Positions 1 to 11,071 of a stretch of DNA of 38,270 nt are shown here, piece by piece. How positions within the stretch are numbered: the first letter of the stretch is position 1; each line of letters begins with the position of its first letter. The notes beneath the pieces are model-generated. The model saw only the letters and a program-made list of their open reading frames with translations. It was not told the DNA's origin and made no database searches. The stretch is taken from the NCBI GenBank assembly GCA_009693835.1, contig SHWM01000011.1, forward strand, positions 7,501 through 45,770, written 5' to 3'. A program made the position numbers and the translations under genes. This stretch comes from Alphaproteobacteria bacterium. GTDB taxonomy: Bacteria > Pseudomonadota > Alphaproteobacteria > UBA11222.

Positions 1-1856
<1,856 letters not shown>

Positions 1857-2114
1857 CTTCTGTACGTGCTATCTTTTCACGCCTCTGGCGTGATGAGGCA
1901 AGCAGTATGGAGCTTATGCACAGTGATCAAACCGGAATATCCGCAGACGGATGAAAGTCCGCAGGTGGTGTTCTGGCGTCTGAAGCCGGACGATTTGCTT
2001 TTGATATATGTGCCCGTGCGCACTGAATCTTGAACTTTGTCTGTCCACGCCATGGCGGCGCTTCATATACAGAGAAGCGTGCGCCAGGGTTTTGGAACAA
2101 TACCGCCTTTCGCC

Positions 2115-2233
2115 GGCCTGGTGGCCATAGCGAGGAGACATCACCCGATCCCATTTCGAACTCGGCCGTTAAACTCCTCAGCGCCAATGGTACTATGTCT
2201 CAAGGCATGGGAGAGTAGGTCGCTGCCGGGCCT
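2115..2233 (+). rRNA. rrf: 5S ribosomal RNA
   Basis: This stretch aligns by eye with bacterial 5S rRNA. It opens with GGCCTGGTGGCC, has CCCGATCCCATTTCGAACTCGG in the middle and GAGAGTAGGTCGCTGCC near the end. The two ends are complementary (GGCCTGG with CCGGGCC), forming helix I, and flanking bases TTCGC and GCGAA extend the stem in the precursor. The spacer from 23S is about 260 bases and holds no gene. Exact ends are uncertain by a few bases. Confidence 0.95.
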
Positions 2234-2300
2234 GCGAAGGGCGGATTGTTCCGGATGATTTCAGGCTGGACGCAAAATAACCCACTGACATGATGATGAC

Positions 2301-2329
2301 GCAACCCCCGTCTTTTGGCGGGGGTTTGC
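2301..2329 (+). terminator. Probable intrinsic terminator after 5S rRNA
   Basis: AACCCCCG at 2303-2310 pairs with CGGGGGTT at 2319-2326 around an 8-base loop, followed by only one more T. The hairpin is strong but the U-tract is short. It lies between 5S and tRNA-fMet, so it may attenuate rather than end the transcript, or act as a processing stem. Confidence 0.55.
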
Positions 2330-2438
2330 CGTTTGATGTATTGCCCTTTATTCTGAGGGTGGCAGTGTTGTCCCGGCGCCGCCTCGGCGGCACGCCCGGA
2401 AAAACTGCTGCCGGGCCTTGCCCGGACTTGGAAATTGA

Positions 2439-2515
2439 CGCGGGGTGGAGCAGCCCGGTAGCTCGCCAGGCTCATAACCTGGAGGTCGTTGGTTCAAATC
2501 CAACCCCCGCAACCA
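2439..2515 (+). tRNA. Initiator tRNA-fMet (CAU)
   Basis: This is a 77-base cloverleaf with anticodon CAT in the loop CTCATAA, flanked by CCAGG/CCTGG. The T arm reads GGTTCAAATCC and the 3' CCA is encoded. The first base is C and faces A at position 72; that unpaired C1-A72 is the hallmark of the bacterial initiator tRNA and separates it from elongator tRNA-Met. A position after 5S rRNA is usual in alphaproteobacterial rRNA operons. Confidence 0.96.
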
Positions 2516-2546
2516 ATATCCAGAGCGATTTTTACCGGTTTTCAAA

Positions 2547-2592
2547 ATTTCAAGAAAATGTCTGTGAGCATTTCAAGAAAATGTCTGTAAGC
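2547..2592. repeat. Two tandem copies of a 23-bp unit
   Basis: The unit ATTTCAAGAAAATGTCTGT followed by GAGC (first copy, 2547-2569) or AAGC (second copy, 2570-2592) occurs twice in a row with one mismatch. It lies about 30 bases after the initiator tRNA and is AT-rich relative to its surroundings. No gene is visible here. It could be a slippage duplication or a paired binding site. Confidence 0.85.
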
Positions 2593-2688
2593 GCGCCGTG
2601 TCCGGCCGTTTGTCTTGACCAACCGGCCGCTTCCTTCTCAAAATCCAATGTGAAACATTTATGCTTTGGCATTGGAGCAACATGCGGT

Positions 2689-2714
2689 CAGATAGAATCG
2701 AATGATTCTATCTG
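2689..2714. repeat. Perfect 11-bp inverted repeat with 4-base loop
   Basis: CAGATAGAATC at 2689-2699 is followed by GAAT and the exact reverse complement GATTCTATCTG at 2704-2714. It lies 12 bases beyond the stop codon of the minus-strand acyltransferase pseudogene. There is no U-tract on either strand, so it is either a weak terminator or a binding site for a dimeric regulator. Confidence 0.75.
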
Positions 2715-2725
2715 GTGCAAGTCCA

Positions 2726-3843
2726 TCAATCCTTCAAAACGGTTTTCGGCGGAGGGTGATCACCGGCAGACATAGTTGCAAATGAGCGCCAGCGGCTGGG
2801 AACATAGAGCAGCCCATGGGAGACAAGGTTTTTTTGCGCCCAGACAATAAAGATGGCGAGCGCAGCGGTGCCAAACCAGGCGGCCATGAAATTATCCGGC
2901 CATAGGCCTTTGTGAGTGACACTGCTGATAACCTTGATGGTGAGGATGTGCCAGAGATAGATCCCAAGCGTATTAGAGCCGATAAAGCTGATGATATTTC
3001 TTAATTTACCCTGCGGCACCAGATTGGCCAGCGGCTGCCGTACTGAAATGAGTGCCAGGCTGATAGCGAGTGCATATGAAATATAATATAATTGCGGCGG
3101 ATATTTGAAATTCTGTGTCGGAACAAAATGTCCTGTCTGCATAAATAACGCGCTGCAAATGGCCGCATAAACCACTGCGCTTACGCCTGCCATGGCTATC
3201 AGCGCGCGTCGCGGAACTGCGTGAATACGCGTCCCCAGCGCAAAAATTGCCCCATAGCCCGCAACATAAAACAACGATAAATTCAACAAAGAGTGCGCTT
3301 TGCCTAAATGATGATGAAAAAAGGCGTATCGAACAGCATCCACGCTGCGGTGCTGCCGGCAATGACCATGGCGCAGCCGGCGATGAAAGTAAGATGATTT
3401 TTGACCTTGTGGTTCCAGGTAAGAAGCAGCGGCGTGATAAAGGCTATCATTAAATTCACCCGGATAACCCAGACATAGCCAATGCCGCTGGTAAAAATAA
3501 AGCTGGTGGCGATCACGCGCCAACTGAAATCCTGATTGGTTACGCCGATGGCGTCCGTAATATAAAACAGGCTGAAAAAAGCCAACAAAAAAGCCCAGCA
3601 GGGAATAACCAGACGGCGAACCCGCTTAACAAGATATGTGAAAAGCGTTACCCGCTTGTGCTCCATGGCGATGTCAATGGATCACCCCGACAGCAGCATA
3701 AGCAACGGAACACCAAAATTGCGCACTTGAAACAACCATGCCGGCAGGCGGCTGTGAGCCATAACCACCTTGAGAATGGCCACTGCGCGGAGGAAATCGA
3801 GGGAGAAATCGCGGCTGGATGTGGTTGGGGTAGAAGATGTCAG
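2726..3843 (-). pseudogene. Decayed acyltransferase-3 family membrane protein
   Basis: The reading frame resembles integral-membrane acyltransferase-3 proteins, which O-acylate cell-surface polysaccharides. The N-terminal part reads DFSLDFLRAVAILKVVMAHS, then WLFQVRNFGVPLLMLLSG, typical of the family; the C-terminal part ends in hydrophobic segments with GSNTLGIYLWHILTIKV. Three lesions are visible. There is no standard start codon: a good GGAGG (3848-3852) precedes CTG at 3843. An in-frame TGA lies at 3682-3684 directly after LLSG. A one-base loss in a T6 run near 3320 moves the rest into another frame, and adding one T restores continuity. The surviving pieces cover about 370 codons, near normal family length, so this was recently a full gene. 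Neighbouring genes give no hint of its former substrate. Confidence 0.85.
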
Positions 3844-4103
3844 CGGCGACCTCCAGCTTTATGTTCTGATGATATTATGGAGATTATATATCCCAACTGA
3901 GAGATTCCAGCGCAGATTGAAGAAACGGTTTGCCCTGCCCCGCGCATTTATCCAGTTATGGGTTCGCCGTAACATTTGTTTATGCCAGTTTGGGTGATTG
4001 GTGCAATGGCCGCCGCCAGCCCCTTGCCGCAACCGCGCCAGGATAGCATAATGGTCGCAGGCGGCGTTCAATCAGCCGCGTCATAACCGGGGAGGATCGC
4101 ACC

Positions 4104-4898
4104 ATGACCTTACGTCAGGAAAATTACAGGACGATGCTGATCGAAAAACGCCCGAACGGGGTTGCGGTGGTGACGCTCAACCGCCCGGATCGGCTGAACG
4201 CGGTCAATGGTTTCATGCATAATGAACTTTCACGCTTCAGCCGGGACGCCGACGCCGACCGCGACGTCAAGGTGGTGGTGCTGGCGGCGGCGGGCCGGGC
4301 CTTTTGCGCCGGCGGTGATTTTGGCGGCGGCAGCGACGGCGGCGATGCACCGGAAATCAGCCTGGAGGAAGGCCGCCAGGTGGTTGATCATATACTGGAA
4401 CTGCGCAAGCCCATCATTTCCGCCGTGCAGGGCTACGCCATGGGGCTGGGCGCGACCATTTCACTATTATGCGATGTGGTGGTGGCCGGCCATAGCTCGG
4501 TCTTTGCCGACACCCACGTGAATATGGGCATTGGCGCGGGCGATGGCGGGCAGGTGATCTGGCCGCTGCTGCTGGGCGTCAACCGCGCGAAATGGTTTCT
4601 GATGACCGGCGAACGTCTCACCGGCCAGGCGCTGTTCGATATGGGCCTGGTCAATTTTCTGGTGGATGACAAGGATATTCTGACCAAAGCCATGGAATGC
4701 GCCGATAGGCTGGCGGCCGGGCCGCAGGCCGCTATCATCGCCTCCAAGGTGCCGATCAATTCGTGGATTCGTTCCATCTCCAGCCACGTGCTGCCCCTGT
4801 CCCTCACCATGGAAGGCCAGACGATGCGCAGCAGGGACGCCAAGGAAGCGCAGCGCGCGTTTGCCGAAAAACGCGCGCCTGTCTATGGCAAAAAATAG
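4104..4898 (+). CDS. Enoyl-CoA hydratase/isomerase family protein
   Basis: This 264-residue protein is a crotonase-fold enzyme acting on an acyl-Co[14 protein letters not shown] (about residues 66-78) forms part of the CoA/oxyanion-hole region and [18 protein letters not shown] supplies the second oxyanion loop. The two glutamates of classical enoyl-CoA hydratase are not where expected: the usual PE is replaced by TH in FADTHVNMG, and the second is absent in AKWFLMTG. An aspartate sits in [13 protein letters not shown], near the position used by dienoyl-CoA isomerases, so the reaction may be an isomerisation or another crotonase chemistry. GGGGAGG at 4090-4096 precedes the ATG. The stop lies 8 bases before acsA, so the two are probably co-transcribed. 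Confidence 0.88.
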   Translation: MTLRQENYRTMLIEKRPNGVAVVTLNRPDRLNAVNGFMHNELSRFSRDADADRDVKVVVLAAAGRAFCAGGDFGGGSDGGDAPEISLEEGRQVVDHILELRKPIISAVQGYAMGLGATISLLCDVVVAGHSSVFADTHVNMGIGAGDGGQVIWPLLLGVNRAKWFLMTGERLTGQALFDMGLVNFLVDDKDILTKAMECADRLAAGPQAAIIASKVPINSWIRSISSHVLPLSLTMEGQTMRSRDAKEAQRAFAEKRAPVYGKK

Positions 4899-4906
4899 GA
4901 ACCTCC

Positions 4907-6853
4907 ATGTCAAACGATCAGGTTTTTCCCGTACCCGCCGAATGGGCCAAAAAAGCCTATGTGAATGACGCCGGATATCAGGCCATGTATGAGGCTTCGG
5001 TCAGGGACCCCGTGGCCTTTTGGGCCGAGCAGGGCAAACGCATCGACTGGATGAAACCCTATACGAAAATCAGGGACGTGTCGTTTAACGCCAGCGATTT
5101 TCGTATCCGCTGGTACGAGGACGGCACGTTGAACGCCAGTGTCAATTGCATTGACCGGCATCTGGCCAAACGCGGCGATCAGACGGCAATCATCTGGGAA
5201 GGCGATGAGCCAGGCGACGACAAACGCATCACCTATAAGCAACTGCACGCCGAGGTCTGCCGCTTTGCCAATGTGCTGAAGGCGCAGGGTGTGCGCAAGG
5301 GCGACCGCGTGACGATTTACATGCCGATGATCCCCGAAGCGACCTACGCCATGCTGGCCTGCACCCGCATCGGCGCGGTGCATTCGGTGGTGTTTGGCGG
5401 GTTTTCCCCGGACGCGCTGGCCGGGCGCATTCAGGATTGCGATTCCAGCTGCGTGGTGACGGCGGATGAGGGCCTGCGCGGCGGCAAGAAAGTCCCGCTG
5501 AAGGCCAATACCGACGAGGCGCTGCTGCAATGCCCTGGCGTCAAATCGGTGATTGTGGTGCGCCGCACCGGCGGGGCGATTGCCATGAAAGCGGGCCGTG
5601 ACCTCTGGCTGCACGAGGAAGCTGCAAAGGTTGCGGCGGACTGCCGGCCCGAGGAAATGAGCGCCGAGGATCCGATGTTTATTCTGTACACGTCAGGATC
5701 GACCGGTAAGCCCAAGGGCGTGCTGCACACCACCGGAGGTTATATGGTGTTCACCAGCATGACGCATCAATATGTGTTTGATTATCATGACGGCGATATT
5801 TACTGGTGCACCGCCGATGTGGGCTGGGTGACCGGGCACAGCTACATTGTCTATGGGCCATTATCCAATGGCGCGACGACCCTGATGTTTGAAGGCGTGC
5901 CGAATTACCCTGGCAACAGCCGCTTCTGGCAGGTGTGCGACAAGCATCAGGTGAATATTTTTTACACCGCGCCCACGGCGCTGCGCGCGCTGATGCGCGA
6001 AGGCGACGGGCCGGTGAAGGCGACCAGCCGCAAAAGTCTGCGCCTGCTGGGATCGGTCGGCGAGCCGATCAATCCCGAAGCCTGGCTGTGGTATCACCGC
6101 GTGGTGGGCGAAGGGCGCTGTCCCATAGTCGACACCTGGTGGCAGACCGAAACGGGCGGTATTCTGATCACGCCGCTGCCGGGCGCGACCGCGCTGAAGC
6201 CCGGTTCGGCGACGCGGCCGTTCTTTGGCGTGCAGCCGTTGCTGGTGGATGCCGAAGGGGGCGAACTTACCGGGGCTGCTTCCGGCAATTTATGCCTTAC
6301 CGATAGCTGGCCGGGGCAGATGCGCACGGTCTATGGCGACCATCAGCGCTTTATTGAGACCTATTTCACCACCTATCCGGGAAAATATTTTACCGGAGAC
6401 GGCTGCCGCCGCGACGAGGATGGCTATTACTGGATCACGGGGCGGGTCGATGACGTGATCAATGTTGCGGGTCACCGCATGGGAACCGCCGAGGTGGAAT
6501 CGGCGCTGGTGGCGCATCCCAAGGTGGCCGAGGCCGCCGTTGTCGGGTATCCGCATGACATCAAGGGCCAGGGCATTTATGCCTATGTCACCCTGAATTC
6601 GGGCGAACCCGCGAGCGATGATTTGCGCAAGGAACTGGTGCAATGGGTGCGCAAGGAAATCAGCGCCATCGCCGCGCCCGATCTGCTGCAATGGGCGCCG
6701 GGCCTGCCCAAAACCCGGTCGGGGAAAATCATGCGCCGCATTTTGCGCAAGATCGCGGAAAATGATCCGACCAGTCTTGGCGACATTTCCACGCTGGCCG
6801 ATCCCGGCGTGGTCGAGGAACTGGTGAATAACAGACTGAACAAAGGGGGCTGA
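4907..6853 (+). CDS. acsA: Acetate--CoA ligase (acetyl-CoA synthetase)
   Basis: This 648-residue enzyme makes acetyl-CoA from acetate, ATP and CoA through acetyl-AMP. It has the adenylate-forming core [17 protein letters not shown], then [11 protein letters not shown] with the tryptophan pair typical of acetate-specific enzymes, [18 protein letters not shown] at the hinge, and the C-terminal [15 protein letters not shown] whose lysine is the known acetylation-controlled catalytic residue. Length matches E. coli Acs (652). The start MSNDQVFP is chosen because it follows AGGAACCTCC and leaves an 8-base gap to the upstream hydratase; the longer frame from 4763 overlaps that gene and adds non-homologous sequence. 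bioB follows after one base, so the genes form an operon. Confidence 0.96.
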   Translation: MSNDQVFPVPAEWAKKAYVNDAGYQAMYEASVRDPVAFWAEQGKRIDWMKPYTKIRDVSFNASDFRIRWYEDGTLNASVNCIDRHLAKRGDQTAIIWEGDEPGDDKRITYKQLHAEVCRFANVLKAQGVRKGDRVTIYMPMIPEATYAMLACTRIGAVHSVVFGGFSPDALAGRIQDCDSSCVVTADEGLRGGKKVPLKANTDEALLQCPGVKSVIVVRRTGGAIAMKAGRDLWLHEEAAKVAADCRPEEMSAEDPMFILYTSGSTGKPKGVLHTTGGYMVFTSMTHQYVFDYHDGDIYWCTADVGWVTGHSYIVYGPLSNGATTLMFEGVPNYPGNSRFWQVCDKHQVNIFYTAPTALRALMREGDGPVKATSRKSLRLLGSVGEPINPEAWLWYHRVVGEGRCPIVDTWWQTETGGILITPLPGATALKPGSATRPFFGVQPLLVDAEGGELTGAASGNLCLTDSWPGQMRTVYGDHQRFIETYFTTYPGKYFTGDGCRRDEDGYYWITGRVDDVINVAGHRMGTAEVESALVAHPKVAEAAVVGYPHDIKGQGIYAYVTLNSGEPASDDLRKELVQWVRKEISAIAAPDLLQWAPGLPKTRSGKIMRRILRKIAENDPTSLGDISTLADPGVVEELVNNRLNKGG

Positions 6854-6854
6854 T

Positions 6855-7853
6855 ATGCCAGCTAGCAGCACAGACCTACGGCACGATTGGGCGCGCACGG
6901 ACATTGCCGGACTTTTCGATCTGCCCTTCAATGATCTGATGTTCCGCGCGCAGTCGCTGCACCGCGAATATTTCGATCCCAACGAGGTGCAGATGAGCAC
7001 CCTGCTCAGCATCAAAACCGGCGGCTGCCCCGAAGATTGCGGTTATTGCGCCCAGTCCGCCAAATTCGAGACGCCGGTGAAGGCGGAAAAAATGATGTCC
7101 GTCGAAGCGGTGCTGGCGGAAGCCAAACGTGCGAGGGATGCCGGCGCCAGCCGTTACTGCATGGGGGCGGCGTGGCGCAACCCCAAGGACAAGGATCTTG
7201 ATGCGGTTTGCCAGATGGTCGAAGGGGTGGCCGCGCTGGGCATGGAAACCTGCGTTACCCGGGGCATGCTGACAGATGCGCAGGCCAGGCGGCTCAAGGA
7301 ATCGGGCCTTGATTATTATAATCACAATATAGACACATCGCCGGAATTTTATGGCAGCGTGATCAGTACACGGACCTATCAGGACCGGCTGGATACGCTG
7401 GCGCATGTCCGGGAGGCCGGCATTAATGTCTGTTGCGGCGGCATTGTCGGCATGGGGGAGGCGCGCAGCGACCGCATCGGCATGCTGCAAACACTGGCCA
7501 ATCTGCCGGTTCATCCTGAAAGCGTGCCGATCAATATGCTGATCCAGACCCAGGGCACGCCGGTCTATGGCATCGACAGGCTGGACAGTCTGGAATTTGT
7601 GCGCACGGTCGCCGTGGCCAAAATTGTGATGCCTGCATCGGTGGTGCGCCTGTCGGCGGGGCGCGAGCAGATGAATGATGAAACCCAGGCGCTGTGTTTT
7701 CTGGCAGGCGCCGGTTCAATCTTTATCGGCCCGAAACTGCTGACCACGAAAAACCCGGCCAAGGAACGCGATGATGCGCTGTTTGCGCGGCTTGGGGTGC
7801 GCGCGACGCGCGTGGCGGATAAAACCCCAAGGCGGCATCAGGCGGCAGAGTGA
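6855..7853 (+). CDS. bioB: Biotin synthase
   Basis: This 332-residue radical SAM enzyme inserts sulfur into dethiobiotin, the last step of biotin synthesis. The [4Fe-4S]/SAM motif CPEDCGYC lies near residues 54-61. The second-cluster ligands are seen in [18 protein letters not shown] and [12 protein letters not shown], and the arginine ligand in VRLSAGRE. The ATG follows the acsA stop by one base, with a GGGGG stretch just upstream. No other biotin genes are nearby, so bioB is separated from any bioFDA cluster here. Its placement next to acetyl-CoA synthetase may tie it to acyl-CoA metabolism, but that is inference. Confidence 0.97.
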   Translation: MPASSTDLRHDWARTDIAGLFDLPFNDLMFRAQSLHREYFDPNEVQMSTLLSIKTGGCPEDCGYCAQSAKFETPVKAEKMMSVEAVLAEAKRARDAGASRYCMGAAWRNPKDKDLDAVCQMVEGVAALGMETCVTRGMLTDAQARRLKESGLDYYNHNIDTSPEFYGSVISTRTYQDRLDTLAHVREAGINVCCGGIVGMGEARSDRIGMLQTLANLPVHPESVPINMLIQTQGTPVYGIDRLDSLEFVRTVAVAKIVMPASVVRLSAGREQMNDETQALCFLAGAGSIFIGPKLLTTKNPAKERDDALFARLGVRATRVADKTPRRHQAAE

Positions 7854-8575
7854 GCGCGCGTACGGACGTCCCGGTTGAAGAGCGGCTGATCGCCGCCCTC
7901 GATGTGCCCAGCCTTGCGGAGGCGCGCGCTGTGGCCGAGGCGTTGCGCGGGGCCGTGCGGTTTTTCAAGATCGGCCTGCAACTATTTCCCCTGGGCGGGG
8001 TGGAACTTGCGCGTGAGCTGAGTGCGCGCGGCGACAAGGTGTTTCTGGATTTCAAATTTTATGACATTGGCGAGACCGTGCGCAATGCGGTGACAAGTGC
8101 CGCCAGCATCGGCGCGCAGTTTCTGACGGTGCATGGAGACCGTGAAATTTTATCCGCGGCGGTGGCCGGGCGCGGGAACAGCGAACTCAAAATCCTGTGT
8201 GTGACCGTGCTGACCAGTCTGGATCAGGCGGCGCTGAAGGAAATGGGTTATTCCGGCACGATCGGGGAACTGGTGGTGCAGCGCGCGCTGACGGCCCAAC
8301 AGGCCGGATGCGACGGGGTGATTGCATCGGCGCAGGAGGCGGCAAGATTACGCGCGGTGCTTGGTCCCGACATGCTGATTGTCACGCCTGGTATCCGACC
8401 AACGGGGGGCGCGGCCAATGACCAGAAGCGGGTCATGACCCCGGGGGAGGCCCTGCAGGCGGGCGCGGATTTCCTTGTCGTGGGACGCCCCATCGTCAAG
8501 GCGGAGGACCCGCGCGCGGCAGCCGAGGCGATCCTTGCGGAAATGCGGGCGGCGTGTTCCAATCCAGGTTATTAA
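7850..8575 (+). CDS. pyrF: Orotidine-5'-phosphate decarboxylase
   Basis: This 241-residue protein decarboxylates OMP to UMP in pyrimidine synthesis. The family signature is clear: IAALDVPS near the N-terminus, FFKIGLQLF, the catalytic [11 protein letters not shown] with its Asp-x-Lys-x-x-Asp triad, and the phosphate-binding TPGIRP near residue 184. The start is GTG at 7850, overlapping the bioB stop by four bases (GTGA), which suggests translational coupling in the acsA-bioB-pyrF operon. Confidence 0.96.
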   Translation: MSARTDVPVEERLIAALDVPSLAEARAVAEALRGAVRFFKIGLQLFPLGGVELARELSARGDKVFLDFKFYDIGETVRNAVTSAASIGAQFLTVHGDREILSAAVAGRGNSELKILCVTVLTSLDQAALKEMGYSGTIGELVVQRALTAQQAGCDGVIASAQEAARLRAVLGPDMLIVTPGIRPTGGAANDQKRVMTPGEALQAGADFLVVGRPIVKAEDPRAAAEAILAEMRAACSNPGY

Positions 8576-8621
8576 TGGATGCGGCGTTCAAGCCTTGCCC
8601 AGACCTTCGGAGGAATCAGCA

Positions 8622-9125
8622 ATGAAACCAGTACGCCGCGTTGTCACCGGGCATGACGCCCAGGGCCGTTCTATCTTCTTAATCGATGCGGGTGTTCAGG
8701 ATGTGTTTGGCGGTGGCGGCATGGATGATTTCCGCGATCAGGGCGCGTTGGCATTGGCGGAATTATGGGCCACAGGCGTACCGGCCGACAATACAGGGAA
8801 TGTTGACAGCCGCCGCCCGGGAGGATTTGAATTGGAGCCGAGCCCCGGCCAGTTAATGCTGCGCGTCGCAGAACTCCCCCCTGAGCCCGAAGGCATCGCC
8901 AAACCGGGCAAAGGGCTGGAATCCCATCCAGGCTTTCACAAAACCGAGACAGTCGATTTCATCATCGTGCTGGAGGGCGAGGTCTATTCGATGATGGAAA
9001 CCGGCGAAACCCTGCTCAAGGCCGGTGACGTATTGATCCAGCGCGGCACCAACCACGCCTGGTCGAACCGGTCAGGAAAAGTCTGCAAGATCGCCGCCGT
9101 GATGCTTAACGCCAGGCCGCTATAG
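8622..9125 (+). CDS. Cupin-domain protein
   Basis: This 167-residue protein holds one small cupin barrel. The C-terminal half reads HPGFHKTETVDFIIVLEGEV, then LKAGDVLIQRGTNHAWSN, matching the two conserved cupin motifs with histidine and glutamate residues suited to bind a metal. The N-terminal part, with VTGHDAQGRSIF, is typical of cupins annotated near aromatic or acid catabolism genes. The start at 8622 is chosen because CGGAGGA lies 8 bases upstream; the longer frame runs back into pyrF. Substrate is unknown. It may be a dioxygenase, isomerase or regulatory cupin. Confidence 0.85.
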   Translation: MKPVRRVVTGHDAQGRSIFLIDAGVQDVFGGGGMDDFRDQGALALAELWATGVPADNTGNVDSRRPGGFELEPSPGQLMLRVAELPPEPEGIAKPGKGLESHPGFHKTETVDFIIVLEGEVYSMMETGETLLKAGDVLIQRGTNHAWSNRSGKVCKIAAVMLNARPL

Positions 9126-9218
9126 CTGATAATTCAGATATTAACTCTCTGCACAGCTCTGTCCGCCATATTGTTGGCTTAAGAAACGCCAGTTATTTGA
9201 AACAATACAGGAGGCCCC

Positions 9219-11006
9219 ATGCCCGTCTACAGTGCTCCGCTGAACGAGTTCCGTTTCTTGCTGCGCGAGGTGCTGGGGATCGAACGGCTTAGCAACCTCT
9301 CCGCCTATGCTTCCGCCGGGCCTGATCTTCTGGAGGCGGTGCTGGCTGAGGCCGCCAAGCTTTGTGAGGAGGTGCTGCAGCCGCTCAACCGTATCGGCGA
9401 CCAGCAGGGCTGCACCCGTCATGCGGATGGATCGGTTACCACGCCCGATGGCTTCAAGGGGGCCTATCGCACCTTTGTGGACGGCGGTTGGCCCAGCCTG
9501 TCCTGCGATCCGGAATTTGGCGGACAGGGCATGCCTGTGGTGCTGGCCATGGCGTTCAATGAAATGGTCACGTCCAGCAATATGGCGTTTGGCATGTATC
9601 CCGGGCTGACCCATGGCGTGTACGAGGCGCTGCACCAGCATGGCTCGATTGAGCTGAAGCGCATTTATCTGCCCAACCTCACATCGGGAGAGTGGACAGG
9701 CACCATGAATCTAACCGAACCGCATTGCGGAACGGATCTGGGCCTGATGCGGACCCGCGCTGAACCACAGGCCGACGGCAGTTTCAGGATCAGTGGACAG
9801 AAGATTTTTATTTCTGCCGGTGAACATGATCTGGCGGCAAATATCATCCATCTGGTGCTGGCGAAAATTGTGGGCGGACCGGAAGGCATCAGAGGCGTGT
9901 CATTGTTCGTTGTGCCAAAGTTTCTGGTCCAGGCGGATGGCAGCCTGGGCGCACGCAACGGGGTCAGCTGCGGCTCCATAGAAGAAAAAATGGGCATTCA
10001 TGGCAATTCAACCTGCGTGCTGAATTATGACGGCGCGGTGGGTTATCTGGTGGGCGAAGAACATAAAGGCATGCGCGCCATGTTCACCATGATGAACGAG
10101 GCGCGGTTGCTTGTAGGGCAGCAGGGCCTGGCGGTATCAGAAGTCGCCTATCAGAATGCGGTGATTTACGCCCGTGACCGGTTGCAGGGCCGCGCCCTGA
10201 CCGGCCCCGCCGCGCCGGACAAGCCCGCCGATCCGCTGATTGTGCATCCCGATATCCGCCGTATGCTGATGAACCAGAAGGCGTTCAACGAAGGCGCGCG
10301 CGCATTTTCCATGTGGATCGGCGTGCAGGCCGACATTTTGCGAAGCCATGCCACAGACGCAGAACGGGCGGATGATTATATGGCCCTGCTGACGCCGGTG
10401 GTGAAGGCGTATCTGACCGATCAGGGCTTCGCCAACTGCGTCAATGCGCAACAGGTATATGGCGGGCACGGTTATATCGCCGAACACGGTATGGAACAGT
10501 TTGTGCGCGATGCGCGCATCGCCATGATCTATGAAGGGGCGAACGGCATTCAGGCGCTCGATCTGGTGGGCCGCAAGCTGGGCGCCAATGGCGGGCGCGC
10601 GGTGTTTGCATTTTTTGCAGAGATTGACGCGCTGCTGGCGGAATGCGCAGGCGAAACGGAAATGATGGAATTCAGCGCGCCGCTGAAGGAAACCCGCGAC
10701 CGGCTGGAGCAGGCGACATTATGGTTCCTAGAAAATGGCATGAAGAACCCCGATCATCTGGCGGCGGGCTCGACCGATTATCTGCATCTGTTTGCGCTGA
10801 CCGCGCTTGGCATGATGTGGTTGCGCATGGCGCGCGCCGCCCATGCCGGGCTGAAGGCGGGAACAGGCGATGCGGGTTTTTACGCCGCCAAACAGACGAC
10901 GGCGCGCTATTTCATGCAGCGGGTATTGCCGGATGGCGCCGCCATGCTGGTGAAAATAAAAGGCGGCGCGGATTGCCTGATGGCGCTCGGTGCGGAGGCG
11001 TTTTAA
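9219..11006 (+). CDS. Acyl-CoA dehydrogenase with C-terminal extension (DmdC/FadE-like)
   Basis: This 595-residue flavoprotein catalyses alpha,beta-dehydrogenation of an acyl-CoA. The central domain has NLTEPHCGTDLGLMRTRA (FAD-contacting strand), and the C-terminal helical domain has QVYGGHGYIAEHGMEQFVRD, then IYEGANGIQALDLVGRKL, whose Glu in YEG is the catalytic base. The N-terminus and roughly 120 extra C-terminal residues match the long subfamily that includes 3-methylmercaptopropionyl-CoA dehydrogenases (about 590-600 residues). AGGAGG precedes the ATG by 6 bases. Several substrates are possible, so I do not assign dmdC. The gene ends just before the AT-rich insert that separates it from a second acyl-CoA dehydrogenase. 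Confidence 0.93.
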   Translation: MPVYSAPLNEFRFLLREVLGIERLSNLSAYASAGPDLLEAVLAEAAKLCEEVLQPLNRIGDQQGCTRHADGSVTTPDGFKGAYRTFVDGGWPSLSCDPEFGGQGMPVVLAMAFNEMVTSSNMAFGMYPGLTHGVYEALHQHGSIELKRIYLPNLTSGEWTGTMNLTEPHCGTDLGLMRTRAEPQADGSFRISGQKIFISAGEHDLAANIIHLVLAKIVGGPEGIRGVSLFVVPKFLVQADGSLGARNGVSCGSIEEKMGIHGNSTCVLNYDGAVGYLVGEEHKGMRAMFTMMNEARLLVGQQGLAVSEVAYQNAVIYARDRLQGRALTGPAAPDKPADPLIVHPDIRRMLMNQKAFNEGARAFSMWIGVQADILRSHATDAERADDYMALLTPVVKAYLTDQGFANCVNAQQVYGGHGYIAEHGMEQFVRDARIAMIYEGANGIQALDLVGRKLGANGGRAVFAFFAEIDALLAECAGETEMMEFSAPLKETRDRLEQATLWFLENGMKNPDHLAAGSTDYLHLFALTALGMMWLRMARAAHAGLKAGTGDAGFYAAKQTTARYFMQRVLPDGAAMLVKIKGGADCLMALGAEAF

Positions 11007-11071
11007 TCAATGAGCCTTATTTAGCAAAAGAACTTACGAGCTTAATCTGACTGCGGGGCTGAGGAATTACG

